From Magnaporthiopsis rhizophila (lineage: Eukaryota > Ascomycota > Sordariomycetes > Magnaporthales > Magnaporthaceae): DNA of 64,000 nt. The stretch lies in contig PYSS01000015.1 in NCBI GenBank assembly GCA_003049465.1, positions 14,807 through 78,806 of the forward strand. The letters are read 5' to 3'. Both the position numbers and the translations under genes were made by a program. Every line of letters starts with the position of its first letter. Positions within the stretch are counted from its first letter, which is position 1. Below, piece by piece: positions 56,788 through 64,000 of this stretch. Under the pieces are notes generated by a model that saw nothing but the letters and a program-made list of their open reading frames with translations, was not told where the DNA came from and did no database searches.

Positions 56788-58047
56788 ATGAAGCCTAGGG
56801 ACCTGACCTCCCTCACCAAGATCCTTGGCTCGATTCACCAGCCGCTGCCCCTCAATCAGAAGGAGTCGCAGCGCTTGCTCGACACTATCACCACATCCTT
56901 CCGCAAGCAACTTGACGCGGAGCACCCGGGCTTTACGCCAGAGAGCGAGGATGCGACCAAGCCATCCGACGCTGCCGCTGCCACCTCGCGCGCGCTGCCG
57001 TCTGCTCCAACCCTGGGCCGGACGCGACCGACCGACCACCATCTCCAGTCCATCCTGTCGAACCCGCTCTTCAGCCACGAACGCTCGCCCGCCGCCGCCG
57101 CCACGGGGCGGGATCCCATGGAGGTCTTCGACGAGGCTGTGGCCAGGGGCATGATGACGTACACGCGGGCGTCGGGCTGTCTGATGGCCAAGCGCCGCGA
57201 GATTGTTCAGTCGGGCTCGCTGTCCGTCCGCCACGCCATGGCCGAGGCCGGTGCAAGTAACAGGGCTCTACGGTGGCTTCAGGCCTCCGGCCAATACCAT
57301 AACCTCCTGTTCCTCAATCAGCTACGGTTCACTCACGAGCTCGTGCCGTTTCTGATGGCCGAGGACCGCGAAGAAGTCGTGTGGTCCTGGCTCGCCGCTC
57401 TTGCAAAAACCGAGGATGACAAGAATGGAAACTTCCGTCGGAAACAGGCAAAGGGCATTCTGACACAGATGCTCGAGTTCAAGTGCGCCAATTCTCGGAG
57501 CATGAACACTGCGTACAGGTGTCTGCTGCGTGCGCAGAGGACACTGCCCGAGTCCTGGCTCATCTCGCCAACTTGTCCGAAAGAAGGACCCGAACGCGAG
57601 CGCGAGCTGCTGCTGTATTCTTGGCACAGGCTCAATTGGAACTCGACCGTCCTGGCCTGGCAGCACCCCTCGAAAACCTCGGCCGTGCTGTTTGATCAGT
57701 TCTCCGAGATTGGCGACCGCTATATTAACCCCGCCAGCACGGCCAACAAGCTCGAGCTCGCACACCTGGCGCTACACCACCCAACGAAACCGAGCCATGA
57801 GATGGCCTTGGATGTGCTGCACGCCCCGGCTATCTGGGAGGAGTGGTCCAAGCGACAAAGCGATCGTCCGCATCACGTAATCGCCAGCACAGTACGCCTA
57901 CGCTCGCTTGGGATGGACATGGCCCAGTACTTTGTGCAGCAGCATGAGGCCGATCAGGCACAATCCCTTCTCCGGGTCTTGGAGGAGAAATTGGGCAAGT
58001 ACTTCAACCTTAATTCGCCAGCCCCGGAAGCCCCAGCCGTGGTATGA
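56788..58047 (+). CDS. Uncharacterised fungal protein, helical
   Basis: This is a single exon of 419 residues. I set the start at the ATG at 56788; the open frame extends further only through non-ATG codons. The sequence is well balanced in composition with a predicted mostly helical fold: MKPRDLTSLTKILGSI, LNQKESQRLLDTITTSFRK, DPMEVFDEAVARGMMTYTRA, LVPFLMAEDREEVVWSWLAA and HVIASTVRLRSLGMDMAQYF. There is no signal peptide or membrane segment. The C-terminus (GKYFNLNSPAPEAPAVV) is short and flexible. It looks like a conserved protein of filamentous ascomycetes, possibly mitochondrial or ribosome-associated, but I cannot name a family and would not assign a function. It is divergent from DEF1 and convergent with the kelch gene. 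Confidence 0.82.
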   Translation: MKPRDLTSLTKILGSIHQPLPLNQKESQRLLDTITTSFRKQLDAEHPGFTPESEDATKPSDAAAATSRALPSAPTLGRTRPTDHHLQSILSNPLFSHERSPAAAATGRDPMEVFDEAVARGMMTYTRASGCLMAKRREIVQSGSLSVRHAMAEAGASNRALRWLQASGQYHNLLFLNQLRFTHELVPFLMAEDREEVVWSWLAALAKTEDDKNGNFRRKQAKGILTQMLEFKCANSRSMNTAYRCLLRAQRTLPESWLISPTCPKEGPERERELLLYSWHRLNWNSTVLAWQHPSKTSAVLFDQFSEIGDRYINPASTANKLELAHLALHHPTKPSHEMALDVLHAPAIWEEWSKRQSDRPHHVIASTVRLRSLGMDMAQYFVQQHEADQAQSLLRVLEEKLGKYFNLNSPAPEAPAVV

Positions 58048-58758
58048 TCAGCCATCATGAAGTCGAGACTTTTATAGGCATTTGATGCCAAGAACCGACA
58101 CCAGCACTTTTGCTGCGCGCAGTTTGGAGGAAGCCTGCAGCTTTGCACCAATGACAGGCAACTTTGTCTCTGGCTCATAGTCAGAATTTGATGTCTCTCT
58201 GGGTATCTCAACTAGCAATGCGGCTCAGCCCGCAAGGTACTGATATCCCCAGAGAATCTCTCGGACGAGAGGGACAGTCAGCGCGACTCTCCTCCTCCCC
58301 GAATCCAGTGCCGACAAGTGCCGAGCTGCGGCTCCGTGATAACCCAGTGTTATTTCCAACACAGCTAGACTCGAATGGGAAACGGCAAGTTTGGGGTTTC
58401 ACAGGCGTCCTGGATGGCACGACTGCGTTTTGGGGCATGGAAGAATACGCAGCATTGACCGCAAAAACCAGGTTCATCACGGAGTGATGGAGGGGAGATG
58501 AAACAGATGGGAGGTCCAAAGCTTTTTACAAACTGCAATGGCTCTATCTTTGTAGGAGTTTCTCCTATACTACTCGTGGGAATTATCCGAGGGAAATACT
58601 TGATATGAATTCCAAGCGAAGGGTGGATGATGGGTATCGGACAGCGTAGGAAAAAACGGGCCTCTGTAAAGCCAGGGCCGTGAATAAAAATGACCGGTAA
58701 CGACTGAAGAATCCGATGCCACAATCGTGATTCCGTGCGGAGAAGAAAACATTCCCCT
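58048..58758. other. Convergent intergenic region, 0.7 kb
   Basis: This holds the 3' regions of the uncharacterised gene and the kelch gene. No further feature is seen. Confidence 0.55.
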
Positions 58759-61700
58759 TCAACCCTCCGCGACATGCTCCCTCTCCCCGTCCTCGAGCCC
58801 GTTGACGACCCTCAGCGCGCGGCGCGGCGCCATGACGACGCTGAAGAAGCTCAGGTCCTGGCCCTCGAGCAGGCCCTCGGTAGACGAAGCGTCGCTCCCG
58901 CTAGTGCGGGACCGCGGCGGCGCGCTCGCGCTGCCGCTGCCGCCGCCGCCGTACTCGAACGGCGACGGCCGGCTGCTGCTGCCGCCGGCCGCCGTGGTGC
59001 CAGACCCTGGCGTCGGCTCGTCGGCGCCGCTCAGCCACGCCGGGGCCGGGGCGGCAGCGTTAGCGGCATTGGCCTTGGCGCGCCGGTCCAGGCTCCCGCG
59101 GCCGCTGACGACCCAGCCGAAGCCCTCGCCCGGCACAGCAGCCGCGTCCGTCTTCTCGTCGCCGCTGTCGGTGCCGAGCACGCCGTACCGGCCCGCCACG
59201 GAGGTGGCAGCGGCAGGCGCGTCCGCGGAAGTACTCTTTTTGTCATTTCGTCTACTACTGCCGCCGCCCCAGCGGCCCTTGCGAACGGGCCCGCCGTCCT
59301 TACTCTCCTTGCTGCCCTTGCGGCCGAAGAAGGCGGCGGCGATGCCGCCGAGGCTGGCGTGCGACGCGTGCGCGGCGCCCGAGTAGCGGTTCGCCACGGC
59401 CAGGTGCGTGCGGTACGCGCGCACCTGGCGCCGATACAGCCAGGCGCAGAAGCCCAGGTACAGCGCGAGGAGGCCGGCCAGCCCCGCGAGCACGGCGGCC
59501 GCCACTAGGCCCGGGGCCGGCTTCTTCTCCCCGCTGCCGTCTGCTGGGGGCGCCGGGGGCGCCGCACCGGTCCTGCCCGCGCCCCAGGCCGTCTGCGTGA
59601 CGGTCGAGCCGCCGGTGGTGGTGACGGTGAGGACGGGGGACTTGCCCGTGGCAAAGGGCCCGTCGGTGGCGCGGCTGGCGGGCGCAGTAACGGTGGCGCT
59701 GCCCGAGGGTCCGCCGCCGATGACGCTGACGACCTTGTCGGGCACACGGTAGCCGCTGCTGCCCGCCATTACCGAGTTCTCCGGATGCAGGTCCGGGCGG
59801 TCGGCGCGGGCGTTGAAGCGGTCGGTCCACTCGAGCCGCGTGGCGTCGAAGACGTAGATGCCGGGGGAGTCGCATGGCGCGCCGATGCCGACGAAGCCAC
59901 CCGTCACCACAATCTGCCCGTCGCGCATGTTGCACGTGTGGCCGGCCCGTGGGGATGGCTGGTTCTTGCCAGCCTTGTCGACTTTGATCCAGGTAAAGGA
60001 CGGGATGGTGAGGATGTACATGTCGTCGTACTGTACTTGGTCTCTCTGGATTCAGGGGAAGTGAATCCCGTCAGTTTGAAGAGGGTCTTCTAAATAGGGA
60101 GAATGCGTGGCAACTCACAAATGGCTCTAGATTCTGGCCACCAAAAACGTGGACTTGGAAACTGGACGCGTCAGGCGCCGAGGCGACCACGGCGCACAGG
60201 TTGACACGGACCGACGGTGGGATGCCCGAGGTCTCCTGGTGGTACCACTCGGAGCGGGCAATGTCGTAGACGTCGAGGGTGCCGAGGTTGTCGGCGAAGG
60301 TCGTATTTGTGCCGCCGCCGAGCCCGATAAGGACACCCATGTCGCCCCAGCCGGGTATGAAGACGAGGGCGCCGTCGGCGCGCTCAAAGAAGGCGTCCTG
60401 CCGCTGGATCCTGCCCTGCGTGATGTTCCTGTACGCGCCCATCTCGCCAGCGCCCTTGGATCGGAGCGAGTCGATGCCCGTGTTGGCGTACCCCGGGTGC
60501 GTGAACTCCAGCAGCGACTTGAGATAGACGCGCGCGATCTGGTTCGACCAGCCGGGTGTGGTGGACAGGTCCAGGTGGCCGCCAAAGTACCAGCTCAGAC
60601 CCAGCTCGGGGACCGAGAGGCCGGCGCCCTCGGCCGAGCGCTGGACGGCGACGCCTCCCGGCTCCGAATTGTTCCCCGACGAGGTCACGGGCTTCTGGTC
60701 CTCGGTCCACCACGCTCCCCTGACGCTGTACTTCCACACTGACGAGCGCGAGGGCTCAACGAAGGGGTTGTCGGCGAACTGGCCGCCGTACAGGTAGAGG
60801 TTGTTGTAGTCGTTCCAGAGGTAGCCCATCGCCACCTTGGGCGGGCCCAACGGCTGTGGCAGACCGTTGAGGATGGGCGTCTTGGTGTCCCACGACTTTG
60901 TCAGGTCAAGGGTGAGGAAGTTGTTATCTGGGAGTGGGGACAAAAATGGTCAGCACCACCTAGTTGGGCGTGTCGTATCCTCTCCAGCGAGTGGGATACG
61001 GAATGCATACTCCATGTGTCTGTCTCTTGACTAGGCGACGTCTTGGTTTGTCCGCCGTAGATGTAAACGGTTCCGTTAAGGAGCGCAGCTGGTGTTGTTA
61101 AAAAGAGCCACTTGTCAGCTGATAGGTACCTATTATGGATAGACGTCTCCACATTCACTCACTCTGATGCGCCCATCTAGTGCAGACCTGGGTCGGGCTG
61201 TTGGCTCTGGGGACGAAAGCAGATCCCTGGTCCCCGTCCTGGTGCTGCCGCCATCCCCATTGCTGTCCCCTTGGGCTGTTGATGACGCCGGCGTCCGCAC
61301 CACTGACCTCAACCTTCTGGCGGCCGTTGTTATAACTAAAGGCGGGGAGAACAACAGCAATGAGCATGGCGATCATGGTCACTCGGGAAAAGCTGGTGGC
61401 TGTGGAAGGGGGCGGCGCACTCGCGGCGGCTTTCATCCTCGGTCGCCTGCCCATCGGCAACTTGCTGAACCACGACTTCTTGGTGTTGGGGGACGTGAGG
61501 GGCGTGGGCACAGGGATGGCAGCGTTTGAGGTGGTGGTGGTGGTGTTGGTGGGGGATGCGATGTTTTTGATGTTGGTGTCGGCGTCGGTGTTGCTGCTGG
61601 CTATAATGCTGCCGATGCTGGCGCCAGTGGCATGATTATTGCTGCGTGCGCTGGTCGAGGCTTGAGGTCTTGATGAAGACGATTGGCCTGGCTGTGTTTG

Positions 61701-62240
61701 AGAGTCACGGCCCTGCTGCTTCGGCTGCTGCTGTCCCTCGTTACCGCCCTCTCGTATTGTTGCCGACGCCCCTGTCGCTCCAGACGCCCTGCCAACTCCT
61801 TCCGGGTCCGCGTCCTGCTGTGACACGGCGGTCGCCAGCAGGCCGCCGCCGTCATTCGTCGCTTGACGGGCGCTCGAGGTGGACGACAGGGACGCAAAGT
61901 CGCCGAGCTGGCCCCTGCTGTCCCCGAGGAAGCTTGGCAGCGTGCCACTGCCTCCCTCCTGACCGGCGTTGGCGTATTCGTCGTCAAACAGCCCTACCTC
62001 CCTAAACATTGACCGCCTCTCCTTCCTCACGGCGGTGCTGGGGCTACTCGACATGGAGGAACATGTAGCTGGGGGCCGGTTCGCGCTCTCCCGCAGTCGG
62101 TCCTGGGTGTTGTGGCTGTTAAACGATGGCCTGTGTGGCTTTTGCTGTTGGAAGTCGCTTGTCGTGGGTGGTGGTGGTGATGGTTGGGATGATGGGTTGG
62201 TGCGCGAGATGTCGCGACTGGGGAACTTGACGGCAGGCAT
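58759..62240 (-). CDS. Kelch-repeat membrane protein with long N-terminal extension
   Basis: Exons are 61163-62240, 61011-61088, 60119-60927 and 58759-60045, with introns of 74, 83 and 73 nt, all GT-AG. The protein is 1083 residues. Residues 1-285 are Ser/Pro/Gln/Thr-rich and probably cytosolic. A membrane segment lies at about 286-301 (VTMIAMLIAVVLPAFSYNN). A kelch beta-propeller region spans about 350-740, with blades such as ALLNGTVYIYGGQT, NNLYLYGGQF, LGLSWYFGGHLD, FQVHVFGGQNL and DGQIVVTGGFVG, each Gly-Gly pair following hydrophobic strands. A second membrane helix at about 834-859 (GLVAAAVLAGLAGLLALYLG) is followed by a basic RRQVRAYR stop and a 220-residue disordered tail. Splicing joins TRWAHQ to TALLNG and DTW to NNNFLTLDLT, as in fungal kelch proteins that normally begin with a signal peptide. 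Function is unknown. Confidence 0.87.
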
Positions 62241-63548
62241 GACCAAGTTTAATAAATGAGTATTTATTAGGTAGCCCCCGGAGAGCACAGCTGTCCACCA
62301 GCTGCTTCTCTGGTAGGCTCTGTCGGGCGCATGGAGCGTGCTGGCGTGCCTGGTGTCGCCACTAGCTACTGCATGTCCGGCTGGTGGTGTAGGGGGCGGG
62401 GTGCCATGCAGGCAAAGGCACCAATACGACAGGCCAGCTCTTGCGATGAGGTCACAGCCTGAATGGGAGGTCGCAGAGAGCCGAGGTGGGTTTCACTTTG
62501 GAGAATTTTGAGATACGAATGGAAACCAAGGGTAATACCGGAGGCAGTATGGGGTGAATCTGGGGAAATAAACGACGAGCTCTAAGCCTTTGAGGAGTAG
62601 GGAACAAATCCTCGTCATCTATTTTGATCATCAGTCTGACCGACTTTGACAGCCTAAAATGTCAAGATAAAAAAGACGCACGGAACTGAAGTAGCCGAAA
62701 ACGCCGTGATTTCTCCCCATTGCTGACCTTGACAGGTTGACGTCGTTGATATCGCTGGATACCACATCGTCACGGCTACGAAACCAAGGACCTGGGTCGG
62801 GCGACAGATCAAGCCAACCAGTGCCTGATCAGCTTCGACGACGACGGCGAGGATGCAGCCGTTCAGCGGGGCATGGCCCTGGCTGAAGGACACTCATCCT
62901 AGCGGCGACCCCTTGAAGCGGCCTTTGAGTATGCTGTCAAAATGGGAGCCTTCCCCAGGATCAATCAAAAGGAACAGGGGAAAGAGAGCGAAAGTTCGGA
63001 TAGCGACATCATCGATTATGAGAGACTCGGCCGCTGATTGGGTGTCATGGGGCGGCGTACCAGATTTTATCCCTGCTGTTGTGCTAAGATCGGTGTAATG
63101 ACCGTCACCGTCGTGGGCCAGGAACAGTTGTATGGGATGGAATGGAGGGTGAGAAATGCGGACAGCTGGGGTTTGAGGATCCAAATAACGGTGCTTTCCA
63201 GCTGTGGCGTGCAGCTCATTGCCCTTTTTGGACGCTAGCCCGGAGGGTGGTTCTCCAGATGATTGGCTGGCCAAAAGGCATGACCTCATCGACAACCGCC
63301 ACCACCACATGCCGTCAATGTGCGCATTGCTTCACTCCTCGCAGTGGTGTGGCTCAATCGGCCTGCTCGTTTTACCATGCTAATGGATCTGGCCAACAAG
63401 TTGGCCTTTCGTGACTTTTTCTCTAGTCTCTGCCAATGCAGCGAGCCATGGAAGGTCCTGGATTCGAGCTGTGGTATTGCAGGGCCCAGAAACTCCCAAA
63501 ACACATGTTTCTCTGCCTTCCGGACCACTCGGCCATCACCCTGTGGAA
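62241..63548. other. Intergenic, 1.3 kb
   Basis: This lies upstream of the kelch gene and downstream of the saccharopine-dehydrogenase-like gene, both on the minus strand. Overlapping frames at 62853-63098 (plus) and 62894-63310 (minus) have no recognisable protein character. Nothing else is seen. Confidence 0.5.
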
Positions 63549-64000
63549 TCAAGACTCGACAATCTTAGTTTCAAACTTGAAGCCCTGGCTGTTGAGTCGC
63601 TCAATGAAAGGCTGGCCAAGGCACGCGGGAGTGTAGATTCCGCCTCTGAGCTGCAAGTCGTCGTAGTCCTCAAGGATCGTCAGAGCCGCCTGGGCGAGAG
63701 TGATCCCAGTTACTGCGGAGAAAAAATCCAGGCGCACAGTCAGCAAACATGCCAATATTTTTTCCTTGCTAGAGAGGCACATGGGGGCATACAGTGATAC
63801 ATGCTCCCTTGGAACCGCGCCTCGCAATACGCTTGCTTGGCTGCCTCGCCCGTTGTGTCCGCGTCGGCTATCGCCCGCAGTTGGATAGCCTCGCGCGCGC
63901 CATCCTCTCGACTTTTACCCTGGCCCGGCTGGGTCAGGAAGCGCCGGGCCAGGCGTCGGAGCGGACCCGGCGTCATCACGAGGAAAAGGCCGCCCAGGGC
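63549..64000 (-). CDS. Saccharopine-dehydrogenase-like oxidoreductase, C-terminal part, cut by window edge
   Basis: Two exons are visible, 63793 to beyond 64000 and 63549-63712, with an 80-nt intron (donor GTATGC, acceptor CCGCAG). Splicing splits a Leu codon and joins FQGSMYH to LTGITLAQAALTILED, which is the family's C-terminal pattern. The visible sequence ends GIYTPACLGQPFIERLNSQG then FKFETKIVES. Upstream, AREAIQLRAIADADTTGEAAK is the conserved segment before it. This family (SCCPDH or trans-acting enoyl-reductase-like) is usually about 400-430 residues, so roughly 120 residues are seen here. The Rossmann NAD(P)-binding N-terminus lies outside the window. These proteins are often membrane- or lipid-droplet-associated and are not true lysine-pathway saccharopine dehydrogenases. 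Family assignment is good; the reaction is unknown. Confidence 0.88.

Noticed and set aside
62894..63310. 138-codon minus-strand frame between the kelch and oxidoreductase genes
   Set aside because: No family features, and overlapped by an equally plausible plus-strand frame; kept as non-coding.

Overview
This window is nuclear DNA of a filamentous ascomycete, most likely a Sordariomycete. The evidence is monocistronic genes on both strands, short GT-AG introns (mostly 58-102 nt, often with a CTAAC-like branch site), GC-rich coding sequence with strong third-position bias, and fungal families such as a velvet regulator, a DUF7729 cell-surface protein, a questin-oxidase-like enzyme and DEF1. 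I inferred exon structures by hand from splice signals and reading-frame continuity. Start codons are the first in-frame ATG unless noted. There are two assembly gaps (28000-28003 and 39136-39201), both inside homopolymer runs.

Layout: 2.9-14.7 kb holds four genes on the minus strand: the RAD17-like checkpoint clamp loader, a questin-oxidase-like enzyme, a coiled-coil protein with a fungal NLR-type N-terminal domain, and the TFIIIB subunit BDP1. BDP1 and BRE1 (histone H2B ubiquitin ligase, plus) are divergent, and BRE1 converges on a SARAF-like ER calcium regulator (minus). After a 2.8-kb spacer comes a full-size ABC-B multidrug transporter (plus). A 4-kb spacer then leads to a DUF7729, probably GPI-anchored protein (plus), followed by a VelC-type velvet regulator (minus). 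About 10.5 kb upstream of the velvet gene (37.1-47.65 kb) has no gene I can support. It contains microsatellites, homopolymers and one gap. From 47.65 kb genes become dense again: an uncharacterised helical protein (minus), a UTP16-like U3 snoRNA-associated protein (plus), DEF1 (minus), a second uncharacterised protein (plus), a two-membrane-segment kelch protein (minus), and the 3' end of a saccharopine-dehydrogenase-like oxidoreductase (minus) cut by the right edge.

The genes do not form an operon or an obvious metabolic cluster. RAD17, BRE1 and DEF1 are all linked in other fungi to genome stability or stalled transcription, but their co-location here may be chance. No polyketide synthase or other backbone enzyme accompanies the questin-oxidase-like gene. 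I found no tRNA, rRNA, CRISPR array or intact transposon. The points most worth a second look are a triplicated lead-in motif before the velvet domain, a frameshift-or-micro-intron in the NLR-type gene, an in-frame T22-containing intron in the ABC transporter, an unusual N-terminal extension on the kelch protein, the long gene-free region upstream of the velvet gene, and a dispersed TACCTAGGTA palindrome.
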